A stretch of DNA of 64,000 bases from Pseudovibrio flavus (lineage in GTDB: Bacteria; Pseudomonadota; Alphaproteobacteria; Rhizobiales; Stappiaceae). The notes beneath the pieces were generated by a model. It searched no databases. It was not told the origin of the DNA and saw only the letters and a program-made list of their open reading frames with translations. Positions 10,355 through 17,813 of the stretch are shown one piece after another. The stretch is taken from assembly GCF_009711345.1 (NCBI RefSeq), contig NZ_SMMA01000054.1:1-64000 (forward strand), read 5' to 3'. The position numbers were made by a program, and so were the translations under genes. The number at the start of each line of letters is the position of its first letter. Position 1 is the stretch's first letter.

Positions 10355-10396
10355 AATAGACCCGGTCTGTTTCAGGAGATTGGTAGAAGTGAAGGG

Positions 10397-10424
10397 CCAG
10401 TACAGAGCCGGTGCCCTGTACTGG
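10397..10424 (-). terminator. Intercistronic hairpin after the ABC binding-protein gene
   Basis: A perfect 9-bp inverted repeat (CCAGTACAG/CTGTACTGG) lies between the binding-protein stop and the first permease. There is no T-run, so it is more likely an mRNA-stabilising or partial-termination structure that keeps binding-protein levels high than a full terminator. Confidence 0.55.
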
Positions 10425-10437
10425 AAATAGTGTCAGA

Positions 10438-11226
10438 TTAGCGGATGTCCGCGCCAACCCACTTTTCAGCAATTGCTGTGTAGGTGCCGTCTGCCTGCAT
10501 TGCGTCCAGCGCTTCCTGCATAGCTGCTGCCAGCTTCGGGTTACCTTTGCGGATTGCGATGCCAGCCTGATCAGCGGTGCCGGTGAGATCAGGAGCGTCC
10601 ATCTTTGCGATTTTCGCGCCGTTTTCACGGATAGCAACCAGTACTGGAATGTCATCGGTTACGAATGCATCGATACGGCCGTTTTCAAGCTCAAGAATAA
10701 GCTCTGGCAGGCCTTTGTAGGTCTTCAGCTTCCAGCCGTCCTGAGAGCGCGCCCACTTCTCGTGGGTTTCACCCAGAGTCGCGCCAACTTTTTTGCCACT
10801 CAAAGAGCCGAGACCGGAAAGGTCAGAACCTTGACGAACGAACACTGCGCGGTTCATGCGGTAGTAAGGGCCAACAAAGTCGACAACCTTCTCGCGCTTT
10901 TCAGTGATCGACATGGAGCCGACAATTGCATCGTATTTGTTGGCCAGAAGACCGGCGATGATGCCGTCCCATGCAGTGGTCACAATTTTAACTTCAACGC
11001 CCATGCGTTTTGCGATTTCAGCGCCAATGGCAGGGTCAAAGCCAACAACCTTGTTTTCTTCATCAACGAAGTTGAACGGAGGGTAAGCACCGGACATGGC
11101 GATGGTGATGGAACCCTTTTCTTTAATGGTGTCCAGTTCATCAGCCAGAGTTGGTGTTGAAACACTCGCGCCTGCTGCAAGCATAGTAACCGCTGCAACA
11201 ATAGATTTAATAGTGAGCTTAATCAT
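10438..11226 (-). CDS. Amino acid ABC transporter, periplasmic substrate-binding protein
   Basis: This periplasmic receptor of the family 3 solute-binding proteins is the first gene of the nine-gene operon. A signal peptide ends near the ADELDTIKEKG junction. The body has the family pattern GSITIAMSGAYPPFNFVDE and KRMGVEVKIVTTAWDGIIAGL. The start at MIKLTIKS is preferred because a G-rich ribosome site lies just upstream. Family 3 proteins bind polar or opine-like amino acids; the specific ligand is unknown but is presumably the substrate of the downstream deacylase and aminotransferase. Confidence 0.88.
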   Translation of the reverse strand: MIKLTIKSIVAAVTMLAAGASVSTPTLADELDTIKEKGSITIAMSGAYPPFNFVDEENKVVGFDPAIGAEIAKRMGVEVKIVTTAWDGIIAGLLANKYDAIVGSMSITEKREKVVDFVGPYYRMNRAVFVRQGSDLSGLGSLSGKKVGATLGETHEKWARSQDGWKLKTYKGLPELILELENGRIDAFVTDDIPVLVAIRENGAKIAKMDAPDLTGTADQAGIAIRKGNPKLAAAMQEALDAMQADGTYTAIAEKWVGADIR

Positions 11227-11280
11227 AGTCCCCCCGTGCTCCGTCAATTTGGGCAGTGCTTTCGCTGCAATTTTTCTGGC

Positions 11281-11357
11281 GTAAGCACATGTGCGTACAT
11301 ACCACTTGCATGAGGCTGATAATAATGCAAATAAATATTCTCTATGACGTTCATAGA
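11281..11357. promoter_or_regulatory. Divergent promoter region with a LysR-type box
   Basis: The space between the ABC binding-protein gene and the LysR gene has two palindromes. TCTATGA-CGT-TCATAGA at 11341-11357 contains the T-N11-A pattern recognised by LysR-type regulators, and it ends 8 bases before the regulator start, which fits autoregulation. A second palindrome, GCACATGTGC, lies at 11285-11294 near the start of the operon transcript. Confidence 0.55.
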
Positions 11358-11365
11358 TTTAGGAA

Positions 11366-12331
11366 ATGATACCTCTAATGTTGAACCAAAAGGATCGCTT
11401 CCCAAGAGATTTGGATTGGAACCTTCTTCGTACATTCGTTTTCATTGTAGAGAAGAAGGGAATTACCAGTGCTGCAAATTACCTCGGCCTTAAACAACCT
11501 ACGCTTTCTAATGCTCTCAAGCGCTTGGAGGATCAATTCCAACAAAAGTTGATTGATCGAAAGCCGAACTACTTTCGGGTTACTGATGCAGGACTTGCAC
11601 TCTATGAGCAGTGCAGGGGGATGTTTGATCGGGTTTCCAATCTGCCGGAGATTGTCGGAGAGACCTCGCAGAAGGTTGCGGGCCATATTTCCCTCGCCAT
11701 GACGAGCCATGTGGTAGCCCCCGTATGGGATCGCATTTTGGAGGAGTTCAATCAGGCCTATCCAGATGTCAGCTACTCTGTGGTAGTGGCCGATAGTGAG
11801 GAAACCAGCCAGACGGTTCTGGATAAAAAGGCGCTGCTCGGCATTTGCCTAGCCTATGAGGAACTGCCAAAGCTGAAGTACCGTGTTCTGTGCAGGCAGT
11901 TTTTCGGCCTCTTTTGCGGACCCAAGCATCAGCTATTCGGCAGAGATGATATCCAGCTTTCCGAGTTGGCTAATGAAAACTCCGTTTCCTTTCATACCGA
12001 CAATGAAACAGGCGCGCTGCACAAGGTAACCGCTATGCGCAAAGCGGCAGGGCTGGAGCAGAACCTCAAAGGCACTTCTCCGAACCTGTTGGAAGTGCGC
12101 AGGATGATTGTTGCGAATCTGGGAATAGGCGCACTTCCCCTGCATGTGGCGGAAAGGGATGTGAAGTTGGGGTTGTTGTGGCGCTTGCCGCCCTACGACG
12201 ATCTGCCAATGGTGAATATTTACGTGGTTCAAAATCCTGAGGCGGAAACGACAGCAGCGGAACAGGCTTTTTTGACATTTCTTGATGATTTGCTTGATCA
12301 AACGCCTTTGGAACAACGTACCTACAGCTAG
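11366..12331 (+). CDS. LysR-family transcriptional regulator
   Basis: This 321-residue regulator has an N-terminal winged helix-turn-helix (about residues 15-75, including GITSAANYLGLKQPTLSNALKRLE). A C-terminal periplasmic-binding-protein-like effector domain follows. It is transcribed away from the ABC/aminotransferase operon and has a T-N11-A palindrome immediately before it. The nearest target is therefore the divergent operon and its own gene. It could also influence the downstream monooxygenase gene, but that has its own promoter. Confidence 0.88.
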   Translation: MIPLMLNQKDRFPRDLDWNLLRTFVFIVEKKGITSAANYLGLKQPTLSNALKRLEDQFQQKLIDRKPNYFRVTDAGLALYEQCRGMFDRVSNLPEIVGETSQKVAGHISLAMTSHVVAPVWDRILEEFNQAYPDVSYSVVVADSEETSQTVLDKKALLGICLAYEELPKLKYRVLCRQFFGLFCGPKHQLFGRDDIQLSELANENSVSFHTDNETGALHKVTAMRKAAGLEQNLKGTSPNLLEVRRMIVANLGIGALPLHVAERDVKLGLLWRLPPYDDLPMVNIYVVQNPEAETTAAEQAFLTFLDDLLDQTPLEQRTYS

Positions 12332-12402
12332 GTATTTCATGTTTTAAGTGTCGTGCGTGTGCGATTGATTTTTCAATGGCTGAAAAGTTCGCTTCTATCG
12401 AC

Positions 12403-12463
12403 TACTTGACATAGCCTTTCGGAAATATATTTTAAGTATAAAGTAAATCTCGCTGTTGGGGGG
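12403..12463 (+). promoter_or_regulatory. Promoter of the aryl-CoA monooxygenase operon
   Basis: TTGACA at 12406-12411 and TATTTT at 12428-12433 (16-base spacer) form a plausible sigma-70 promoter. An imperfect palindrome at 12427-12441 (TATA-T-TT-T-AA-G-TATA) overlaps the -10 region. The stretch 12430-12449 matches 16 of 20 bases at 16171-16190 in front of the isatin-hydrolase operon. A CTGTTGGGGGG string near the start codon also recurs there. The shared parts suggest common control. Confidence 0.5.
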
Positions 12464-12469
12464 CTTGAG

Positions 12470-14752
12470 ATGAAAATTGCGGTTCTGGGCGGAGGACCTT
12501 CTGGTTTGTATTTCGCCATTTCCATGAAGTTGCGAAACTCCGATCATGACATCACCGTGTACGAGCGTAACCGCTTCAATGACACGTTCGGCTGGGGTGT
12601 TGTTCTCTCTGATGAGACAATGAGCAACTTTGAAGGCAATGACCCTGTCAGCGAGAAGATGATTAGGGATCACTTCGCTTATTGGGATGACGTAAAAACC
12701 ATTCGCGGTGATGAGGTAGAGACCTCCAGCGGCCATGGTTTCTGCGGCATTGGCCGTATGCGCCTGCTGGTGTTGCTGCAGGAGCGGGCAAAACAGCTTG
12801 GCGTCAAACTGGTATTCGAGACCGAGATGGACGATGCCCGTATTGCCCAGCTCAAAGGAGACCACGATCTGTTGGTCGCCTCTGATGGTCTAAACTCCAA
12901 GACGCGCAGTCTCTACGAAGACCACTTCAAGCCAGAAATCGATATGCGCAAAAATCACTTCGTCTGGCTTGGTACCAAGCAGAAGTTTGATGACGCGTTT
13001 ACCTTCATCTTTGAAGAAACCGAGCACGGCTGGATTTGGGCGCACGCCTATCAGTTTGACGATGAAACAGCAACGTTCATTGTTGAGTGCGGACCAGAGG
13101 TCTATGAGGCTTTCGGCTTTGCGAATATGAGCCAGCAAGAGAGTGTAGCTCTTTGCGAAAAGCTCTTTGAAAAGCACCTCGGTGGTCTTTCTCTCCTTTC
13201 CAACTCCAACCACGTTCGTGGCTCCGCTTGGATCCGCTTCCCACGTGTGACCTGTGAGAACTGGTACTTCGATAATGTTGTGCTTCTGGGCGATGCTTCT
13301 GCAACGGCGCACTTCTCTATCGGTTCTGGCAGTAAACTGGGTATGGAAAGCGCGATTGCTCTCGCCGATCAGCTGCACATGGATAAGACCTTGCCTCAGG
13401 CATTGCGCGATTATCAGGACGAAAGAAAGCTGCAGGTTCTACGCGTAACATCTGCGGCGCGTAACTCCACCCAGTGGTTTGAAGAGGTTGAGCGTTACCT
13501 TGGCCTCGACATGATGCAGTTCAACTATTCCCTGCTCACCCGTTCGCAGCGTATCAGTCATGAAAACCTGCGTGAGCGCGATCCTGAATGGCTGGCATCC
13601 GCCGAAGCTTGGTTCCAGTCTAAGGCTGGTAACCAAAGCACTCGCCGTCCAATGTTCGCCCCATACCAGATGCGCGGTATGAGCTTGAAAAACCGCATAG
13701 TTGTCTCGCCTATGGCGCAGTACAAAGCAAAAGATGGCATGCCGAACGACTGGCACCTCATCCACTACGGTGAACGGGCAAAGGGCGGCGCGGGCCTCGT
13801 CTTTACAGAGATGGTCTGCGTAAGCCCGGAAGGGCGCATCACACCGGGTTGTCCGGGCTTCTATACCGATGAGCAGACCGACGCGTGGGCGCGCTTGACT
13901 GCCTTCGTTCATCAAGAAACCGATGCCAAGATTTGTGCGCAGATCGGGCATGCAGGCCGCAAGGGCTCTACTCGCCTTGGGTGGGAAGGTATCGACCAGC
14001 CGCTAACAAAGGGCAACTGGCCGTTAATGTCAGCGTCAGCCTTGCCTTTGCAGGAGGGTAACCAGACTCCGAAGGCGATGGACCGAGCGGACATGGATCT
14101 CGTACGCGACCAGTTTGTCGCCTCCGTCAAGGCAGCTGACAAAGCCGGTTTTGATATGATCGAGATGCACGCCGCGCACGGTTATCTGCTTGCATCCTTC
14201 ATCTCTCCGGTAACCAACATCCGCGATGATGAATATGGCGGATCACTGGAAAACCGCATGCGCTATCCGCTGGAGGTCTTCCACGCCATGCGTGAAGCGT
14301 GGCCTGCAGACAAGCCGATGACTGTTCGTATCTCCGCCCATGACTGGATGGGAGATGCTGGACTGGAGCCAGAAGAGGCAGTGGAAGTTGCAAGGCTTTT
14401 GAAGGAAGCAGGCGCGGACGCTATCAACGTGTCATCCGGCCAGACCTCGAAAGAGGAGCAGCCTGTCTACGGACGTATGTTCCAGGTGCCGTTCTCTGAC
14501 AGAGTGCGTAACGATCTCGATGTGCCTACGCTCGTCGCGGGTAACATCTACGAGGCCGACCACGTCAACTCCATCCTAATGGCTGGCCGCGCTGACTTGG
14601 TCCTGCTTGCCCGCCCACATCTGGCTGATCCATACTGGACCCTTCACGCGGCTGTTGAGCTTGGCGATGAAGAGCAGGAGTGGCCAGCCCCTTACGATGG
14701 TGGTCGTAGGCAGGCGAACGTACTGGCCGCACGAGCTAGGGAGATGGCATGA
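12470..14752 (+). CDS. Bifunctional aryl-CoA monooxygenase/reductase (2-aminobenzoyl-CoA or salicylyl-CoA type)
   Basis: This fusion joins a flavin monooxygenase to an Old Yellow Enzyme domain. Residues 1-390 carry the FAD motif [10 protein letters not shown], the mid-domain [13 protein letters not shown] and the second FAD motif [16 protein letters not shown]. From residue 395 an OYE-type FMN barrel follows, with IGHAGRKGS and the [20 protein letters not shown] signature. The architecture and 760-residue length match 2-aminobenzoyl-CoA monooxygenase/reductase of Azoarcus, which hydroxylates and reduces the ring, and the related salicylyl-CoA 5-hydroxylases. The neighbouring isatin hydrolase and 2-oxoacid oxidoreductase favour 2-aminobenzoyl-CoA. 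The stop overlaps the SDR start as ATGA. Confidence 0.85.
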   Translation: MKIAVLGGGPSGLYFAISMKLRNSDHDITVYERNRFNDTFGWGVVLSDETMSNFEGNDPVSEKMIRDHFAYWDDVKTIRGDEVETSSGHGFCGIGRMRLLVLLQERAKQLGVKLVFETEMDDARIAQLKGDHDLLVASDGLNSKTRSLYEDHFKPEIDMRKNHFVWLGTKQKFDDAFTFIFEETEHGWIWAHAYQFDDETATFIVECGPEVYEAFGFANMSQQESVALCEKLFEKHLGGLSLLSNSNHVRGSAWIRFPRVTCENWYFDNVVLLGDASATAHFSIGSGSKLGMESAIALADQLHMDKTLPQALRDYQDERKLQVLRVTSAARNSTQWFEEVERYLGLDMMQFNYSLLTRSQRISHENLRERDPEWLASAEAWFQSKAGNQSTRRPMFAPYQMRGMSLKNRIVVSPMAQYKAKDGMPNDWHLIHYGERAKGGAGLVFTEMVCVSPEGRITPGCPGFYTDEQTDAWARLTAFVHQETDAKICAQIGHAGRKGSTRLGWEGIDQPLTKGNWPLMSASALPLQEGNQTPKAMDRADMDLVRDQFVASVKAADKAGFDMIEMHAAHGYLLASFISPVTNIRDDEYGGSLENRMRYPLEVFHAMREAWPADKPMTVRISAHDWMGDAGLEPEEAVEVARLLKEAGADAINVSSGQTSKEEQPVYGRMFQVPFSDRVRNDLDVPTLVAGNIYEADHVNSILMAGRADLVLLARPHLADPYWTLHAAVELGDEEQEWPAPYDGGRRQANVLAARAREMA

Positions 14753-15492
14753 GCCTGTCGGGTAAAAAGGCACTTGTAACGGGCGGAGGCACGGGCGTTG
14801 GCGCGGTGATCGCCCGTTCTCTGGCGCAGGCCGGAGCCTCTGTTATCATCTGCGGGCGCAGCCTTGATAAGCTTGAGGCTGTCGCAGCAACCCATGACGC
14901 AATTTCTGCGGTTCAATGTGACATCACAGATGAAGCGCAAGTTTCATCTATGTTCGAGGCTGCCGGACCTCTTGATATCGTCGTTGCTAATGCTGGTGCA
15001 TCGGAAAGCGCTCCATTTGCCAAAACCTCGCTGGATGCATTCCAGCGAATGCTCTCCGTCAACCTAACTGGCACCTTCCTCACAATGCGTGAGGGGCTAA
15101 AGGCTATGAAGGGGCGCAAAGGGCGTATGATCGTCATAGCCTCCACCGCCGCGCAAAAGGGTTACGCTTATGTCGCCCCATATGCAGCCGCAAAGCATGG
15201 CGCGCTGGGCCTCGTTCGTTCCGTCGCGCAGGAGTATGCTGCCAAGGACATCACCGTAAACGCGATTTGTCCCGGCTTTCTGGATACGGAAATGACCGCT
15301 CGCACCATAGACAACATCGTCAAGACAACAGGTCGCTCCGAGCAAGACGCACTTGCGGCGCTAACTGCGACAAACCCCATGGGCAAGCTTGTCCCGCCGG
15401 AGGATGTTGCAGCCGCTGTACTGTGGCTGTGTGCGGAAGGCTCGGACATGGTGACAGGTCAGGCCATCTCTGTCGCAGGCGGAGAAATTTAA
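14749..15492 (+). CDS. Short-chain dehydrogenase/reductase
   Basis: This NAD(P)-dependent alcohol/ketone oxidoreductase of classical SDR type has the cofactor motif [11 protein letters not shown] at 81-83, catalytic Ser132, and Tyr145 with Lys149 (YAAAK). It overlaps the monooxygenase gene by 4 bases and is translationally coupled to it. It therefore probably acts on the 5-oxo or hydroxy group of the dearomatised CoA product, as a 3-hydroxyacyl-CoA dehydrogenase-like step. FabG-like generic activity cannot be excluded. Confidence 0.85.
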   Translation: MSLSGKKALVTGGGTGVGAVIARSLAQAGASVIICGRSLDKLEAVAATHDAISAVQCDITDEAQVSSMFEAAGPLDIVVANAGASESAPFAKTSLDAFQRMLSVNLTGTFLTMREGLKAMKGRKGRMIVIASTAAQKGYAYVAPYAAAKHGALGLVRSVAQEYAAKDITVNAICPGFLDTEMTARTIDNIVKTTGRSEQDALAALTATNPMGKLVPPEDVAAAVLWLCAEGSDMVTGQAISVAGGEI

Positions 15493-15567
15493 CGCACCTG
15501 TTAGCGGTAAGCGATTTTTACGGAGCCATCTAGGCTGCAATAATTATATGAAAAAGAACGGTTTTTT

Positions 15568-15972
15568 ATGACTTCACCTCATACCTTTTTAAATCCTGAA
15601 GGCTGGGCTCCTGCAAAGGGGTACGCAAACGGCGTCGTTGCTGAAGGCAAAACCATTTATACCGGCGGTCTTGTTGGCTGGAATGAGCAGCAGCAGTTCG
15701 TACACAAAGACATGGTTGGCCAGTTCGAGCAGGTGCTGGAAAACATCGTGGCGGTTCTTGCCGAGGCAGGCGCTGGGCCGGAGCACCTCGTGCGGCTAAC
15801 GTGGTACATAACCGATAAGCAGGAGTATCTCTCCAGCCTGAAGGATTTCGGCGCGATCTATCGCCGGATCATTGGCCGCCACTTCCCCGCTATGGCTGTG
15901 GTGCAGGTCGTCGCTTTGATCGAAGATGATGCCAAAATCGAGATTGAGGCAACGGCGGTTCTGCCAAAGTAA
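15568..15972 (+). CDS. Rid-family (YjgF/YER057c/UK114) protein lacking the RidA arginine
   Basis: This 134-residue single-domain Rid protein ends with the family motif KIEIEATAVL. The arginine that binds the substrate carboxylate in true RidA (PARS in the paralogue at 37909) is replaced: this protein reads FPAMAVVQV. It is therefore not a standard 2-aminoacrylate deaminase. Directly after the aryl-CoA monooxygenase and SDR, it could hydrolyse the enamine or imine left on the ring after dearomatisation, releasing ammonia. That role is inferred from position and chemistry. Confidence 0.85.
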   Translation: MTSPHTFLNPEGWAPAKGYANGVVAEGKTIYTGGLVGWNEQQQFVHKDMVGQFEQVLENIVAVLAEAGAGPEHLVRLTWYITDKQEYLSSLKDFGAIYRRIIGRHFPAMAVVQVVALIEDDAKIEIEATAVLPK

Positions 15973-16003
15973 GACCCTCAGCTTACATTGCTATTGCATT
16001 TAG

Positions 16004-16032
16004 AGCAGGCTCTCACCGCAAGGGAGCCTGCT
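16004..16032 (+). terminator. Hairpin after the Rid gene
   Basis: A perfect 9-bp inverted repeat (AGCAGGCTC/GAGCCTGCT) with an 11-base loop lies 31 bases after the Rid stop. It has no clear T-run but is well placed to end or trim the monooxygenase-SDR-Rid transcript before the next operon. Confidence 0.5.
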
Positions 16033-16420
16033 ATTCGTGCTTGCTCAATTACACTCACGATTCTTGATAATAGAGTGCTCAAAACTTCCCAGTCATAACT
16101 TATTGATTTGATGGTTCCTTTTGCCTTGGAACTGGTGAGAGTTGCAGCCTGCGGTCAGCTCGGAGTTTTGTTTTAGATATAAAATAAATTAGGCGATGCC
16201 TAGAAAATCTCATTCTGTAGGATCGGGGCGAGAAGTTAAATAAGCTATTGCAATATAGATATAAAATCACATTAAGCGATCGCGCGTCTCGCTAACCTTC
16301 TACGTAAATTCCCTTTAAAAATTCCGTTTCCAGTATTTTATACTTGACGTAAATCAAAAATATGCGTTTGCATATATATCACTGTTTGGGGGACGATTTA
16401 CACCGGTGGGAGGAACAGTA
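16033..16420 (+). promoter_or_regulatory. Long regulatory region of the isatin-hydrolase/oxidoreductase operon
   Basis: This AT-rich, gene-free stretch holds two imperfect direct repeats beginning TAGATATAAAAT at 16174 and 16256. A related inverted element, TATTTTATACTT, lies at 16334-16345. TTGACG at 16344-16349 is a possible -35. A perfect palindrome ATATGC-GTTT-GCATAT lies at 16360-16375, where a -10 would be, and is a good candidate for a MarR operator. The ribosome site GGGAGGA lies 6 bases before the ATG at 16421. Confidence 0.55.
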
Positions 16421-17212
16421 ATGACCGCACAAAAGACCCTTTCTGATTTAGCAGTTGCACTCTTGGATGGCTCGGTTCGAGTTGTTGATTGCGCCGCGCC
16501 CCTTGGGCCGAATACGCCGCTGTTGAAGCTGCCGCCTGAGCTGGCCGTTGATACGCCAAAGATCGAGATCCACGAGATTGCCCGCTACAACGAGACAGGT
16601 CCTTGGTGGGCGTGGAACTGGCTGAAGCTCGGCGAGCATTCCGGCACTCACTTTGATGCGCCTCAGCACTGGATCACCGGTAAGGATTATCCGGATGGCA
16701 CAACGGATACCATTGATCCGCAAGCGTTTGTTGCTCCGGCTAACGTCATCGACTGTTCCCGTGAAGCTGCCGAAAACAACGACTTCCTTCTCACTGCTGA
16801 CGGCGTGAAGGCTTGGGAAGCCGAGTATGGTGAGATTGGTGAGGGTGAGTGGGTGCTCATGCGCACCGACTGGGACCAGTACAACACGGATGAGGACAAG
16901 TTTCTAAATACGGACGCAACAGGCCCTCATACACCTGGGGTAACGGCCGATTGCGTCGAGTACCTCATGGAAAAGAACGTGCTTGGCTTTGGTACTCAGT
17001 GCATTGGAACCGATGCGGGTATGGCGGCAACTTTCGATCTTCCGTTCCCTGCGCATAACCTGCTGCACAAGAACAACCGTTATGGCTTGGCTTCGCTCAC
17101 CAACCTCGACAAGCTGCCGCCAAAAGGTGCGATTTTTATTGCCAATCCGCTGAAGATCGTTCGCGGCACCGGTTCTCCGGTTCGCGCATTGGCATTGGTT
17201 CCTGCTTCCTAA
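16421..17212 (+). CDS. Cyclase-family metal hydrolase, probable isatin hydrolase
   Basis: This member of the PF04199 cyclase/kynurenine-formamidase-like family shows the metal motif HSGTHFDAPQH, with His73, His77 and Asp79. The tryptophan-rich stretch PWWAWNWL just before it resembles the aromatic pocket of the manganese-dependent isatin hydrolases characterised from Labrenzia aggregata. Isatin hydrolase opens the isatin lactam to isatinate (2-aminophenylglyoxylate). The start at 16421 is chosen for its strong upstream GGGAGGA. It heads an operon with MarR and an IorAB-type 2-oxoacid oxidoreductase, which fits isatinate as the next substrate. A kynurenine formamidase is the main alternative. 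Confidence 0.75.
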   Translation: MTAQKTLSDLAVALLDGSVRVVDCAAPLGPNTPLLKLPPELAVDTPKIEIHEIARYNETGPWWAWNWLKLGEHSGTHFDAPQHWITGKDYPDGTTDTIDPQAFVAPANVIDCSREAAENNDFLLTADGVKAWEAEYGEIGEGEWVLMRTDWDQYNTDEDKFLNTDATGPHTPGVTADCVEYLMEKNVLGFGTQCIGTDAGMAATFDLPFPAHNLLHKNNRYGLASLTNLDKLPPKGAIFIANPLKIVRGTGSPVRALALVPAS

Positions 17213-17233
17213 GTCGCTTTCAAAAAGACAGGT

Positions 17234-17269
17234 CCGGCGCTGCAACCCATTACGGTTGTTCAGCGCTGG
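17234..17269 (+). other. Strong intercistronic hairpin
   Basis: Between the isatin-hydrolase gene and the MarR gene the sequence can fold into a long stem, with CAACC/GGTTG inside and GCGCTG/CAGCGC outside and a 2-base bulge. It lacks a T-run and lies in a 143-base gap. It may set the relative expression of the hydrolase and the downstream genes by mRNA processing. Confidence 0.4.
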
Positions 17270-17355
17270 CCGTAAACGAGTTTGTCCGGTGTCGCTGGTT
17301 GAACAGCGCCGCCAAGGATGAGCCACTACGATCAGTGTTCAGCAAGGAAACTCCC

Positions 17356-17796
17356 ATGAGTGAATTCGGGCTGGAGGAGTTTACTCCCTATCTCATGAAC
17401 CGCATCGCCGCGCGTTACAACAAGGGCGTGGAGGATGCTCTGCGCACCATTGGCATTTCCGTGCCGCAAATGCGCACCTTGGCCGTTTTGGACGAGCGCG
17501 GCCCCTGCACAATCAACGAGCTATCTGTGCTGACGGTGATTAACCAGTCTACCTTGTCGCGCACGCTTGATGTGTTGGAAGAGCGCCGCTGTGTGCGCCG
17601 TGAAACTGACCCGAACGATAGCCGCATCAGGGTCATTCACCTGACTGAGAACGGCCGCGACCTGCGACGCTCCACTTGGCCAAAGATGGAGCGGATGGAA
17701 GACATCATGTTGGCAAGCCTGACGCCTGAAGAGCGGGACCAGTTCAACGGCTTCCTCAAAAGCATCCTCTACAACATTCGTCAGCACGAGCTTTGA
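17356..17796 (+). CDS. MarR-family transcriptional regulator
   Basis: This 146-residue winged-helix regulator shows the MarR core NQSTLSRTLDVLEERRCVRRE and the wing DPNDSRIRVIHLTENG. The start at MSEFGLEE follows an AAGGAAA ribosome site, which makes it more likely than the upstream in-frame start. It lies inside the isatin operon, 17 bases before the oxidoreductase alpha gene. It is the best candidate to sense an aromatic intermediate and repress the palindrome at 16360. Confidence 0.85.
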   Translation: MSEFGLEEFTPYLMNRIAARYNKGVEDALRTIGISVPQMRTLAVLDERGPCTINELSVLTVINQSTLSRTLDVLEERRCVRRETDPNDSRIRVIHLTENGRDLRRSTWPKMERMEDIMLASLTPEERDQFNGFLKSILYNIRQHEL

Positions 17797-17813
17797 ACTA
17801 AAAGGAAACGCAG

